Positions 1-8,354 are shown, counted from the stretch's first letter. The stretch is DNA of 64,000 bases from DYJB01 sp963777165 (GCA_963777165.1 CAVZPO010000009.1:1-64000), one strand, 5' to 3'. Numbers and translations are program-made. Notes: generated by a model not told the origin, from the letters alone.

Positions 1-812
1 GCCAATCGGAAATCGTGCTGCCCCGTGCCAGGACCTTCTGCAGGGCATAGGCTCCGGAGGACGTCTCAGCATCGAGGGCGATGATCGTCCCATCGTCCAG
101 CGCCAGCGAGGGCAACGCCGCGATAGGGGAGGAAGTCGTCGCGCCTGGCCCCCCACGTGTACAGGTGCTCGTAGAAGGCCGTCGCCAGGTCAAGCGCCGT
201 CGTCTCGATCTGATCCCGGATCAGCGCCGGGTCGGCGTCGTCGGGCATCCGATCGACCAGGCCGTTGCGCAGCTCGAGGACGGCCAGCAGCACCTGAGGG
301 TTGACGCTCGAGTACGACGCCCACAGTTCGAGGTCCCCGGCATACTCGGCCAGCTTCGAGCCTCGCGATTCGAGGAACGCACCGGCGTCGAAGGGCCCGA
401 CGTTCGGCCCCCACACGAATTGATCGTCCGTGATCAGCGGCTCGGTTGTGGCTTGGCTCACTCGGCGTGCATCCCAGCGCGATTCGACCGGCGGCCCAAA
501 GGGAATCCAGCCGGTGAGCGCTTCGGCTGCCCAAACGACTGTGCGCAGCGTCAGCCCGTGGCTGAGGGCATATGCGAGTTCGGCCGGGGAGGGCGTATTG
601 GCGCTCTCAGCCCGTGCGCGGCCGCCGCTCCCAAGCCCGAAGGCCTCTCGGCCGCCGGCCGGAGCCGACCGATCGACGGAGGTTGATGGATCTGCACCCG
701 GGAGGGTCAGGACCAGCAGCATCGGAAGGACGAGCGCTGCCCCGCATAGCACCAGGCGCAGGAATGGCAGGCCAGAGAACGCGCCTGACGGCCTGCCACG
801 CGGCCCGATCAC
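1..812 (-). CDS. Secreted M23/LasA-like peptidase, N-terminal part, frameshifted, runs off the window
   Basis: The protein starts at a GTG (810-812) that overlaps the stop of the preceding gene as GTGA, so the two are probably translationally coupled. Residues about 15-40 form a signal peptide. The following segment (PLITDDQFVWGPNVGPFDA, WASYSSVNPQVLLAVLELR, TTALDLATAFYEHLYTWG) resembles, from memory, the N-terminal region of LasA/M23-type cell-wall peptidases of Chloroflexota; the catalytic domain would lie beyond base 1. The frame breaks near 120-135. Another frame continues with LALDDGTIIALDAETSSG and AYALQKVLARGSTISDW to the window edge, which reads as the natural continuation. I therefore infer one gene with a one-base indel. 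The peptidase assignment is moderate because no catalytic residues are inside the window. Confidence 0.55.
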
Positions 813-1085
813 GGGATCACCAAGTCCTTAGCCTGCACCATCATGTAGGCTGCCCAGGAGCGATCCAGGATGTCGTCCGGACAGTAGCGGAGGGGGAGGT
901 GCTGCACGCCGGGCAGCAGTCCTTCAGCATAGGCCGCCTCGACCCAGCCCGGCATACCACGCGCCCGGGGCGACATCGGCGAAGACCACCGCTTGGCGCC
1001 GGCGGCGTGTAGCTGATGCCGTGGCGGATGCGCAGGAAGAAGACCGAACCTTCGGCGCGGGTGTGATCGCGCAGCGGGCAGAAGA

Positions 1086-3185
1086 TCAGCGGACGTCGTG
1101 CCGCAGCCGGCAGTGTAACCGTCGGCGTAGAGACTCTCGATCCAACCGAATCCCCAGAAGCTGGTCGCCACAGTCGGCGAAGGAAGGCGCCGTCGGGGTG
1201 GGGTGCGGCGGTGAGGCGATGTTGCCGTAGGCGCCGCGCAGGATGAACACCGAGCTCTCGGCGCGGGTCAGGACGCGTTCGGGGCAATACAGCCGCGGCG
1301 AGGCGCTGCACCCGGCGACGTAGCCCTCCCGGTAGAGCGTCTCAACATACGGATAGGCCCAGTGCGACGTCGGGACGTCCCCGAAGGACGGTGTGGCCTG
1401 GACGACGTGCCGGTCCCGCAGCGTCCCGTCACGCGAGTAGAAATCGAACACCAGCGAACCCAGGCTGGCCTCGACGCGCATCGCGCCGAAGTCGCCGTTG
1501 TATCGCACCAGGCTCTCGGGCAGCGGGGTGTCGAAGTTGTAGATCACCGAACCGCCCAGGCCGTTGACGATATACGGGATCCCGTCGACCGCCAGCCGCT
1601 CGTAGACGTGATCGTGACCGGCGAGGACGGCGTCTGCTCCCCACGCGGCAAACGGCCAGCGCATGCTGCTCGACCCGTGCGTCCCGGACGAATAGGGCGC
1701 AGCGTGGAGCACGACGATCTGCCACGGGGTCGTCGAGGCAGCCAGTCCGGTCTGCAGCCAGGCGGCCTGAACCGATGATTCCGAGATCCCATCCGGGTCG
1801 CGGGCGTCGCTGTCGAGGATGAAGAACTCGACCGGCCCTCGGATGATCGAGTAGTAACGCTCGTTGCCAGGCAGCGTGAAGTAGTCCAAGTAGGGGGCGC
1901 CGTCTTCGGAGTTCCAGTCGTGGTTCCCCAAGGCGGGGAAGAACCGATTCTCGGTCGCCCCGGGTCCATGCGCGCCGGTGTACGGGTAGATGAAGTCGGC
2001 GTAGTACTGCCCGACATTGTCGTCGATCAATGACCGCTCACCGTCCGGGTAATTGTTGTCGCCGGTGGTGACGATGAAGGCCGGCGACCAGTTGTGGACC
2101 AGCGTGGCGACGTCTTCCTCGGGTTGGCTGTCCAGGCCGTAGTCGCCGATGACGGCGAAGACCAGCGGCGGGATCGGGCTGGGCGTCGGCGGCGAGAAGG
2201 GAGTGGGCGTCGGCGTGATCGTCGGAGTGGGCGTGCGCGTCGATGTTGGAGTGATGGTGGAGGTCGGCGTGCCAGTGGCGGTCGGCGTCACCGTCGGCGT
2301 GGGCGTGGTCGTCGGGCTGACGGTCGGTGTGGGGGTAGGCGTCGGCGGCGGCACGTACCAGAAGGTGTCGTCGGTCCACTCGGGGCCGTTGGTCACACCG
2401 CCGTAGTTGCGATCGCCGAGGCTCGGCCCGTTGGGCACTGAGTCGTCGCGGATTACGTTCCCGTAGCCCTCGTCGAAGTGCCACAGGCCCACGGTGCTGG
2501 CGTCGGTCGCGAAGCGCGAAGCCGGGCGGGTGAAGGACGACGCATAGCGCAAGACGGTTGACAGACGGATCTCGTCCAACCAGCCATGGAAGGACAAGTA
2601 AGTCGAACGGAGCTGATCGTGCTTCTCGGCGCCGAACACCAGGTACGGATCGTTGGCGCAGGCGGAGGTCCCGCCGGACCCACACAGGTTGAGCGGCGTG
2701 GCGTCATCCGGATAGGCGATGTTGCCATTCGGGCCGTCGGCTTCCGCATCGAGCGCGCCGTCGATGTAGATCGACATCCAGCCATCCGAGACACGGCGCT
2801 GCACCACCGCATGATGCCAAAGCCCGTCGGCCAGCGAGGCCGTCCCGCACAGCGTGCGCTGCGAGCCGTCGGCCCCCGTGACGCCGAAGGCGAGGCGCCC
2901 GCCGCCGAGCGACACACCGAAGTCTCCATTCTGGTTGAAGCGGTCGCGATCCATGAGCACGTTGCCGCGCCGCCACGACTCGTCCGCCCCGCAGGCCGGA
3001 GTGGCGGCGGGGTTCTCGCCGGGCAGCGCCTTCATCCACCATTCGAGGGTGAAGTCCGTGGCACCGACGTCGGATGGCGGGCCGGGGGCGGTGGTGGCCG
3101 GGTCATCGATCGCCACCTTGACACGATCCAGGTCGCCATAGCCGTTGCCGTAGTACCTGAGGGAGTACCCGCCCGGGCGGGACAT
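1086..3185 (-). CDS. Central segment of the giant surface protein: LamG, purple-acid-phosphatase-like and SLH domains
   Basis: Residues about 35-240 form a LamG/concanavalin-like domain (DFTLEWWMKALPG, LWHHAVVQRR, MSIYIDG, GLWHFDEG). A linker of Thr-Pro-rich repeats follows (about 275-335). Residues about 340-560 form a metallophosphatase with the motifs GDYG, GDNNY, GNHDW, LHAAPYSSG and GHDHVYER. The GDNNY tyrosine and the GNHD/GHxH pattern point to the purple acid phosphatase family with a two-metal site. The segment ends in an SLH repeat (DVPTSHWAYPYVETLYREGY, TRAESSVFILR). The last 30 residues are out of frame, because the second SLH repeat continues in other frames (GWIESLYADGYTAGC). Substrate is unknown. 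Confidence 0.75.
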   Translation of the reverse strand: MSRPGGYSLRYYGNGYGDLDRVKVAIDDPATTAPGPPSDVGATDFTLEWWMKALPGENPAATPACGADESWRRGNVLMDRDRFNQNGDFGVSLGGGRLAFGVTGADGSQRTLCGTASLADGLWHHAVVQRRVSDGWMSIYIDGALDAEADGPNGNIAYPDDATPLNLCGSGGTSACANDPYLVFGAEKHDQLRSTYLSFHGWLDEIRLSTVLRYASSFTRPASRFATDASTVGLWHFDEGYGNVIRDDSVPNGPSLGDRNYGGVTNGPEWTDDTFWYVPPPTPTPTPTVSPTTTPTPTVTPTATGTPTSTITPTSTRTPTPTITPTPTPFSPPTPSPIPPLVFAVIGDYGLDSQPEEDVATLVHNWSPAFIVTTGDNNYPDGERSLIDDNVGQYYADFIYPYTGAHGPGATENRFFPALGNHDWNSEDGAPYLDYFTLPGNERYYSIIRGPVEFFILDSDARDPDGISESSVQAAWLQTGLAASTTPWQIVVLHAAPYSSGTHGSSSMRWPFAAWGADAVLAGHDHVYERLAVDGIPYIVNGLGGSVIYNFDTPLPESLVRYNGDFGAMRVEASLGSLVFDFYSRDGTLRDRHVVQATPSFGDVPTSHWAYPYVETLYREGYVAGCSASPRLYCPERVLTRAESSVFILRGAYGNIASPPHPTPTAPSFADCGDQLLGIRLDRESLRRRLHCRLRHDVR

Positions 3186-4081
3186 ACACCGGCGTCAGCG
3201 CGCTCCCGGTGTAGAACACGGCCAGGATCTCGTCCCACGTAAACAGGTCGTAGGCCATATCGCGCGAACTCGTACTGGCCCATGCAGTACCCGGTCAGAC
3301 CGGCGTCGGCGCACTGGCTGGCATACGCGCGGTAGAAGGTGCGGAACAGGTGCTGGCCGTCGCTGCGCAGCAGGCGCCAGTTCCAGGTGAAGTCGACGGC
3401 CTTATTCGTGCTGGCGTACGAAACGGCGGGGTTGTAGACCTGGTCACAGGTGCTGTCGTACACGTCGGCGTCGGGCCATTTGCCGCCGACGGCGATGTAC
3501 GACCACGCATACATCTTGGTCGCCATCGCACCGGCGCGGATCGACTCGGTGGGCCAGCTTGACCCCCACTCGTTGGGAAGGACGTGCTTGACGTATTCCT
3601 TGAAGTCGATGGTCTCGACGGTGTACGGCCGTCCCGTGTCGCAGTAGGGGTAGCCGGTGACGCGCACGCGGATCGTGGCGGGCAGGGGAAGCTGAGATTG
3701 ATCATCCAGCGGCGCGCTGAGCGCCGCGCCGCCCGTGGGAAACGTGGGCCATTCGTCAGCGTCCCGCGGGCCGGGGACGATCAGCGTGACCGGATCGGGG
3801 CCGAGGGCAACATCCAGGATCAGAGTGTCACCGGCGCGGAAGCGAACTTCTTCGATCCGCCAGGTTCCATAGCCGGGGGCGAAGACCTCTACGGCGGTGG
3901 GGAAGGCCGCCTCCGGCAGCGAGATGGCGGGCCACGCGAAGCGGCCTGCTACGTCGGTAAGGGCCTGCAAGGAGAAGTCCGTGGCCTGAACAAGCGCGTT
4001 GGCAACGGGCATCCCCGTTGCCGAGTTCGAGCACGGTGCCCTGGACGGCCGCCTGGGTAGATTGCAGGGAAGCGGCCGCAC
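3032..4081 (-). CDS. N-terminal segment of the giant surface protein: SpoIID/LytB-like domain
   Basis: This open stretch carries a beta-sandwich segment (VANALVQATDFSLQALTD, then AGRFAW) like carboxypeptidase-regulatory domains, followed by a SpoIID-like core. The core has DFKEYVKHVLPNEWGSSWP and ESIRAGAMATKMYAWSYI, matching the family pattern in which a peptide-bond-flanking Glu sits in a helix before an A-x-A-x-R/K-x-Y-A motif. SpoIID proteins are lytic transglycosylases or their relatives acting on peptidoglycan; here the catalytic role is inferred. The natural gene starts upstream at 4178 in another frame (MKRKGH, hydrophobic signal segment). It leaves this frame near 3265, where a different frame continues with RDMAYDLFTWDEILAVFY. 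Confidence 0.65.
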   Translation of the reverse strand: MRPLPCNLPRRPSRAPCSNSATGMPVANALVQATDFSLQALTDVAGRFAWPAISLPEAAFPTAVEVFAPGYGTWRIEEVRFRAGDTLILDVALGPDPVTLIVPGPRDADEWPTFPTGGAALSAPLDDQSQLPLPATIRVRVTGYPYCDTGRPYTVETIDFKEYVKHVLPNEWGSSWPTESIRAGAMATKMYAWSYIAVGGKWPDADVYDSTCDQVYNPAVSYASTNKAVDFTWNWRLLRSDGQHLFRTFYRAYASQCADAGLTGYCMGQYEFARYGLRPVYVGRDPGRVLHRERADAGVCPARAGTPSGTTATAMATWIVSRWRSMTRPPPPPARHPTSVPRTSPSNGG

Positions 4082-4416
4082 GCGCCTGGCCAGGGCGGCT
4101 GCTCAGGACCAGCAATGCCAGCGCTCCCAAACCCAGCGCCCATCCTCGCCCGTTATCCATGTGACCTTTGCGTTTCATAGCTGCTTGTCCCGGCCGGCCC
4201 GGGCGGAATGCGCGGCTGGACAGAGGCCCTGTCCGCCTTGGTCCGACGCTCGCAGGTGAGCGTGAATCCTGACTTCCATCATCCGGGGAAGCACCGTTCT
4301 GTCAAGGACACCTCGGTCCCCCTGCCCGAACAAGCAAGTGAGTCCGTTCTCTGATGCAAGCTCGGGGCCAGTGATGGAGCCTACCAGGCACCTAATCCAC
4401 CCTTTCAGGTCCCTGT

Positions 4417-4445
4417 TTGACACTCCGGAAGCGGCATGATAAACT
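4417..4445 (+). promoter_or_regulatory. Promoter of the SAM-I riboswitch-metK transcript
   Basis: TTGACA at 4417-4422, a 17-base spacer and TAAACT at 4440-4445. Transcription would begin near 4452, about 20 bases before the riboswitch P1 stem. The -35 box is consensus and the -10 box matches 4 of 6. Confidence 0.65.
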
Positions 4446-4473
4446 ACACGCCAACAACCGAATAGCCCCAAGA

Positions 4474-4575
4474 CTCTTATCCAGAGAGGCAGAGGGACCG
4501 GCCCTGTGAAGCCTCGGCAACCTGTCCTACGGGACGTGGTGCCAACTCCGGCAGACCGAGTCTGGAAGATGAGAG
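4474..4575 (+). promoter_or_regulatory. SAM-I (S-box) riboswitch upstream of metK
   Basis: The stretch begins with CTCTTATCCAGAGAGGCAGA, continues GGGACCGGCCCTGTGAAGCC and TCGGCAACC, then has GGTGCCAACTCCGGCAG and closes with GGAAGATGAGAG. These are the conserved S-box blocks. CTCTTAT (4474-4480) can pair with ATGAGAG (4569-4575) to form P1. SAM-I aptamers bind S-adenosylmethionine and shut off methionine and SAM genes. Here the aptamer precedes a terminator-like hairpin and metK, which makes the SAM-feedback role direct. Confidence 0.95.
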
Positions 4576-4596
4576 GGTGGCCCATGCCAGCGTCCT

Positions 4597-4627
4597 TGCC
4601 CCTTCTCACGATGAAGGGGCATTTCAT
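4597..4627 (+). terminator. Expression-platform terminator of the SAM-I riboswitch
   Basis: The stem TGCCCCTTC (4597-4605) pairs perfectly with GAAGGGGCA (4613-4621) around a 7-base loop and is followed by TTTCATT. It lies between the aptamer and the metK ribosome binding site, the usual place for SAM-dependent termination. The T-run is short. Confidence 0.75.
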
Positions 4628-4646
4628 TAGTGACGAGGAGGCTGTC

Positions 4647-5867
4647 ATGAGCACGACCTTCATGAGTTCACCGCGGCTGCACTTCACGTCCGAATCGGTG
4701 ACCGAGGGGCACCCCGACAAGCTGTGTGACCAGATCTCCGACGCCGTCCTGGACGCCTGCCTGGAGCAGGACCCGCGTTCGCGCGTCGCCTGTGAGACGG
4801 TGACCAAGACCGGTTTCGTGATGCTGCTGGGGGAGATCACCACGCTGGCGCACATCAATTTCGACGAGCTGGCTCGCAGGGTGATCGTCGACATCGGCTT
4901 CGACAACAGCGCCAAGGGGTTCGACGGCAACACCTGCGCCGTCCAGGTCGCGATCGGCCGGCAGAGCCCCAACATCGCCCAGGGCGTCGACCATGCACTG
5001 GAGACGCGCAAGGGGGTCACGGAAGAAGAGGTGGCCACCCTCGGCGCCGGCGACCAGGGCATGATGTTCGGCTTTGCCTGCCATGAAACCGACTCGTTGA
5101 TGCCGATGCCGATCGACCTCTCGCACCGTCTGGCGCGACGGCTGGCGCAGGCGCGCAAGGCGAATGAGCTTCCCTGGCTGCGGCCCGACGGCAAGTCCCA
5201 GGTGACAATCGAATACGCCTTCGGGCGGCCGAAGCGCATCGATACCGTGCTGGTCAGCACGCAGCACGCGCCCGGCGTCCCGCAGGCCGAACTCCGAGAA
5301 GGCGTGATCGAGACCATCATCAAGCCGGTGCTGCCGCCGGCGCTGGTCGACAAGGACCTGAAGATCTTCGTCAACCCGACGGGGTCCTTTGAAGTCGGCG
5401 GCCCGTTGGGCGATTCGGGGCTGACCGGACGGAAGATCATCGTCGACACTTATGGCGGGATGGGGCGGCACGGTGGCGGGTGCTTCAGCGGCAAGGATCC
5501 GACGAAGGTCGATCGGTCAGGAGCCTACGCCGCACGCTGGGTCGCCAAGCACATCGTGGCCGCCGGACTGGCGGACCGCTGCGAGATCCAGGTGGCCTAC
5601 GCCATCGGGGTTGCCCATCCGTTGTCGGTCAACATCGAGACCTTCGGCACCGGCAAGCTCCCGGATGAGGAGATCGCCCGGCTGGTCAACGAGCTGTTCG
5701 ATTTGCGCCCGGGCGCCATCATCCGTGACCTCGACCTGCGGCGGCCGATCTATCGTCAGACGGCGGCCTACGGACATTTCGGCCGCCTGGATCTCGACTT
5801 GCCGTGGGAGAATCTGACGCGGCTCGAAGCGTTGAAGGCCGCGGCGGGGATCGCCCAGGCGGCGTAG
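4647..5867 (+). CDS. metK: S-adenosylmethionine synthetase
   Basis: MetK makes S-adenosylmethionine from methionine and ATP in the cytosol. The ATG at 4647 is chosen because GAGGAGG lies just upstream and the protein then opens with LHFTSESVTEGHPDK. The longer open frame from 4506 would translate the riboswitch. Signature motifs are the ATP-site GHPDK (residues 21-25), GAGDQG (133-138) and the glycine-rich GGCFSGKDPTKVDRS loop near residue 275. At 406 residues it is the usual length. It is apparently monocistronic, controlled by the upstream SAM-I riboswitch and closed by the hairpin at 5897. Confidence 0.97.
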   Translation: MSTTFMSSPRLHFTSESVTEGHPDKLCDQISDAVLDACLEQDPRSRVACETVTKTGFVMLLGEITTLAHINFDELARRVIVDIGFDNSAKGFDGNTCAVQVAIGRQSPNIAQGVDHALETRKGVTEEEVATLGAGDQGMMFGFACHETDSLMPMPIDLSHRLARRLAQARKANELPWLRPDGKSQVTIEYAFGRPKRIDTVLVSTQHAPGVPQAELREGVIETIIKPVLPPALVDKDLKIFVNPTGSFEVGGPLGDSGLTGRKIIVDTYGGMGRHGGGCFSGKDPTKVDRSGAYAARWVAKHIVAAGLADRCEIQVAYAIGVAHPLSVNIETFGTGKLPDEEIARLVNELFDLRPGAIIRDLDLRRPIYRQTAAYGHFGRLDLDLPWENLTRLEALKAAAGIAQAA

Positions 5868-5896
5868 GCGGTCGCCACCCGATGCCTGGATAGGAA

Positions 5897-5921
5897 GCGG
5901 CGGGCGTTCCTTGCCCGCCGC
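5897..5921 (+). terminator. Terminator-like hairpin after metK
   Basis: GCGGCGGGC (5897-5905) and GCCCGCCGC (5913-5921) form a perfect 9-bp stem with a 7-base loop. It sits 30 bases after the metK stop. The downstream sequence is only weakly T-rich. Confidence 0.6.
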
Positions 5922-6336
5922 CGTGGTTCTCCTCCAACGCCAGTAGCCGCGGCCTTTCGGCTGCGTCCCTCGTCGCCCTCGACCCCGACCGCTCGCGGAT
6001 CCTCGGCGAGGGACAAGACGCAGGTCATGACCAGCGGCAACCTGCCGCGATGGTCCTCTAACTTTCCTGGCGTCCCACCTGACCGCGCCGCTGATGCCCA
6101 GATCGTCGAGGTCTGCGGGGGGAGCGGCCGACCCAGTGGCCGTAACCTCCAGGCTGCGCCACCCAAAGTACCCAGGAGCCATGCCTCGGGAAAGCCCGGT
6201 TCCAAGAGCGTCAACCCTACTCCGGGGATGTGCAGATCGACGCAAGGACCGTCGGCCTCTGCCGCCCTCACCGGTACGCAGGTACGACACTTGCACCGCC
6301 GACCTGGAGTAGACTGGGGCTGAGAGAAGAAGGGGT
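5922..6336 (+). other. Intergenic stretch without a recognised gene
   Basis: About 415 bases between metK and the response-regulator gene. Short open frames exist on both strands, but their translations are low-complexity Arg/Pro/Ser-rich and show no family motif. The region presumably holds the promoter for the downstream gene; I see no clear -35/-10 pair. Confidence 0.5.
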
Positions 6337-6342
6337 GTGTCG

Positions 6343-7467
6343 ATGAATGAGACCATTCTGATTGTCGAAGACGAGCCGCAGATGCTTCGCCTTCTTGGAA
6401 TGACCCTGGAGCGGGAAGGCTATCGCATCGTTGCTGCCCAAACGGCTGTCGCAACCCGTGCACAGCTCCAGAAGGCCACCCCGGATCTGATTATCCTGGA
6501 CGTCATGCTTCCCGACATGAGCGGGCTCGCCCTGTGCCAGGAGCTTCGCCTACAGCCCGCCACCGCTGCCATTCCGATCTTGATGCTCAGTGCCCTTGGG
6601 CAGGTCCCCGACAAGGTGGCCGGCCTCAAGGCCGGCGCGGACGAGTACGTGGTGAAGCCGATTGACTCGATCGAGCTTGTCGCCCGGGTGGGGAGCCTGC
6701 TTGAACGAGCTCGACGGATGCGGGGAGAGGTCGGGTCGGAGCAGGGGAAGGTCATCTGCTTCCTCGGATCCAAAGGAGGCCTCGGCACGACCACGGCCCT
6801 CGTCAGTATCGGAGCTGCTCTTTCCATGGAAGGGAAGCGCGTGATCGTCGCCGAACTGCGCCCGGAGTTGGGCCATCTGCAGACCCTGCTGGGCCTCGGC
6901 AGCGGTGACGGCACACAAGGGCTCCTGGCGCTCGCTCCCCAGGCCATCTCAGCCAAGTCCGTGAGTGGTTGGATTGTCAACCACAATTCCGGCCTGCAGG
7001 TACTGCCTGCGCCGACGGGCATCCGGCCCGACCTGGCGATCACCACCGAACAAGCGCAGGCGATCGTCGCCGCCCTGAGCCTGTCGGCCGAATTCGTCCT
7101 GCTCGATCTGCCCCCGTTTCCCAGGATCGAGAGCGAGACGGCCCTTGGGCTGAGCGACCGGGTCCTCCTGACGCTGGAGCCCACGCGGCTCGGCCTGGAA
7201 TCGGCGGCGGCCATGGCCGTCTACGTCAAGGCTCACGCGCGCCCTGCAGCAGAGCTGCGCTTCCTGATCATCAATCGTGCACCGCTCACCACACCGGTTG
7301 CGGTCCGCCAGATCGAGGAGAGGCTTGGCTGGAAATCGGTGGGGGCCATCCCGCCGGCCCCCGACGAGGCCGCCCGCGCGCAGCTGCTCGGCAGCCCGGT
7401 GGTGCACGCGGCGCCCGACTCCTCACTCGCGCAGGCTTCCAAGGAGGTGGCTCGGGCGATAGGCTGA
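6343..7467 (+). CDS. Response-regulator receiver fused to a CpaE/MinD-like ATPase
   Basis: Residues 1-120 are a CheY-like receiver: acidic pocket VEDE near residue 10, phospho-acceptor Asp53 in IILDVMLPD, Ser83 and Lys105 in VVKPI. From about residue 135 a MinD/ParA-type domain follows, with the deviant Walker A GSKGGLGTT (142-150). CpaE proteins of type IV/Tad pilus systems share this arrangement and act in polar pilus assembly; that role here is inferred, since no pilus genes are in the window. ATG 6343 is preceded by AGAAGAAGGGG; a GTG at 6337 in the same frame is an alternative. All receiver catalytic residues are present, so phosphorylation could control the ATPase. Confidence 0.85.
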   Translation: MNETILIVEDEPQMLRLLGMTLEREGYRIVAAQTAVATRAQLQKATPDLIILDVMLPDMSGLALCQELRLQPATAAIPILMLSALGQVPDKVAGLKAGADEYVVKPIDSIELVARVGSLLERARRMRGEVGSEQGKVICFLGSKGGLGTTTALVSIGAALSMEGKRVIVAELRPELGHLQTLLGLGSGDGTQGLLALAPQAISAKSVSGWIVNHNSGLQVLPAPTGIRPDLAITTEQAQAIVAALSLSAEFVLLDLPPFPRIESETALGLSDRVLLTLEPTRLGLESAAAMAVYVKAHARPAAELRFLIINRAPLTTPVAVRQIEERLGWKSVGAIPPAPDEAARAQLLGSPVVHAAPDSSLAQASKEVARAIG

Positions 7468-7865
7468 GGCCGCGCCCGAGTCCAATCGTCGTCCAGGGTC
7501 AGGCGATCCCAGCCGCCAGTGGCCTCGGCTGCGGCACGCGATTGCAGCACCCGTTGGATCCTGGTGCGCCGGAAGGACATCACCGTCTGCCTTGTGCCCC
7601 CCGGTTCATTCAACCATAGGAACAAGGTGAGGCGGCGATCCGCCACTCCTCGCCCGCTCAGAGCGGCGGCACGTTCTTGTCGCAGGTGGACACGTGCGCC
7701 CGAGATCTCGCTCCCTTGCGTCATCGCCGGAGGCGGAGCCGCACCGAGTCCAGGCTGGCCGATGGAATCGCCTGGTTCCTTCATCCAGCCCTGAACGAAA
7801 CCCTGCGAGAGCTTCCCATTCACCCCCGGTTGGCTGCATGCGTGCAGGAAGTCGATGCTCTACCT
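7468..7865 (+). other. Intergenic stretch without a recognised gene
   Basis: About 400 bases following the receiver/ATPase gene. Open frames on the minus strand (for example 7233-7823) run back into the preceding gene and translate to Arg/Gly/Ala-rich sequence with no motif, so I treat them as shadows. A strong promoter begins at its right edge. Confidence 0.45.
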
Positions 7866-7894
7866 TTGACACCCCCCTGCCGTTGCCCTATAAT
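7866..7894 (+). promoter_or_regulatory. Perfect sigma70-type promoter
   Basis: TTGACA (7866-7871), exactly 17 bases, then TATAAT (7889-7894). Both hexamers are consensus, so this should be one of the strongest promoters in the window. The predicted start is near 7901, about 150 bases before the next coding sequence. Confidence 0.85.
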
Positions 7895-7900
7895 GCCCGC

Positions 7901-8034
7901 ATGAGCGCCGGAGTGGCATCCTCCCCGGTCCCGCCCTTGAGGGTCGGCTCGGCCTGTTGGCCGGGGTGAGCCTGGCGCGTGCCTCGGATGGTGCAGTCGG
8001 CTTCCCGGCAAGTGAGGGGAGCCGATTTCTTGTT
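7901..8034 (+). ncRNA. Candidate small structured RNA or attenuated leader
   Basis: From the predicted start after the perfect promoter, about 125 bases lead to a terminator-like hairpin: CGGCTTCCC (7998-8006) pairs with GGGGAGCCG (8016-8024) with one G-U pair, followed by ATTTCTTGTT. Inside is a strong hairpin GGCTC-GGCC-TGTT-GGCC with GAGCC closing, and an imperfect 5' stem CCGGAGTGG/CCTCCCCGG. A 22-codon ATG frame (7901-7969) is also present but has no ribosome binding site. I did not recognise a known family; SRP RNA is excluded by absence of its conserved loop sequence. It could be an independent sRNA or a leader for the MazG-like gene at 8055. Confidence 0.45.
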
Positions 8035-8054
8035 GCAAGCCGTGTGAGGGTCGT

Positions 8055-8351
8055 ATGGATCTGAACCAGCTGACGGCGGAGATGCATCGCTTTGTCGAAT
8101 CACGTGGTTGGTACCTGGCCGACAGCCCGAGGCCCCAGACGCCACGCAACCTGGCGGCCTCGCTGGCCATCGAGTCGGCCGAGGTGCTCGAACTGTTCCA
8201 GTGGACCGACGCGCCGGCTTCGGGGAACGAGCTGGCCGCCGAGCTGGCCGACGTAACGCTCTATCTACTGCAGCTCGCCAGTGTTGCCGGGATCGACCTG
8301 GAAGCCGCCGTGCTGGCCAAGCTCAAGGCGAACTACGACCGAACCTGGTAA
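8055..8351 (+). CDS. MazG-like nucleotide pyrophosphohydrolase
   Basis: A 98-residue all-alpha protein with the MazG/dCTPase-type pattern: ESAEVLELFQW near residue 43 and ELADVTLYLLQLA near residue 70. These give the E-x-x-E and E-x-x-D metal ligands. Relatives hydrolyse nucleoside triphosphates, often dCTP or modified nucleotides, to monophosphate and pyrophosphate as cytosolic house-cleaning enzymes. It is the first gene of a four-gene run in which the next gene begins 3 bases after its stop. It probably depends on the promoter at 7866, if transcription passes the hairpin at 7998. Confidence 0.85.
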   Translation: MDLNQLTAEMHRFVESRGWYLADSPRPQTPRNLAASLAIESAEVLELFQWTDAPASGNELAAELADVTLYLLQLASVAGIDLEAAVLAKLKANYDRTW

Positions 8352-8354
8352 ACG

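Larger units (their letters stand above)
809..4178 (-). pseudogene. Giant SLH-anchored surface protein (SpoIID + LamG + phosphatase + SLH), broken by about seven frameshifts
   Basis: Joining three frames gives one protein of about 1,100 residues. The order is: signal peptide (start at 4178), carboxypeptidase-regulatory-like beta domain, SpoIID/LytB-like domain, LamG/concanavalin-like domain, Thr-Pro linker, purple-acid-phosphatase-like metallophosphatase and about three SLH repeats ending in VQAKDLVIP. Frame changes are visible near 4013-4016 (a CCCC run), 3262-3268, 3171-3178, about 1160, 1093-1098, 985-995 and 945-952. At each one the next frame resumes recognisable domain sequence without loss. 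Most fit a single extra or missing base in a short G/C run. The gene may therefore be intact in the organism and damaged only in this assembly, or it may be a recent pseudogene. SLH repeats suggest attachment to a cell-wall polymer outside the cell. Confidence 0.75.

Noticed and set aside
2150..2350. Repetitive GTGGGCGTCG-like tract that resembles a tandem repeat
   Set aside because: It encodes the Thr-Pro linker of the surface protein on the minus strand, so the repetition reflects amino-acid repeats, not a CRISPR or satellite.
4506..4646. Upstream extension of metK to a start at 4506
   Set aside because: This would translate the SAM-I aptamer and terminator. The ATG at 4647 has the ribosome binding site and the family N terminus.
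7901..8034. Identification of the candidate RNA as SRP RNA or 6S RNA
   Set aside because: The conserved SRP GGAAG...AGCAG loop is absent, and no long closing stem with a central bubble as in 6S RNA could be drawn.
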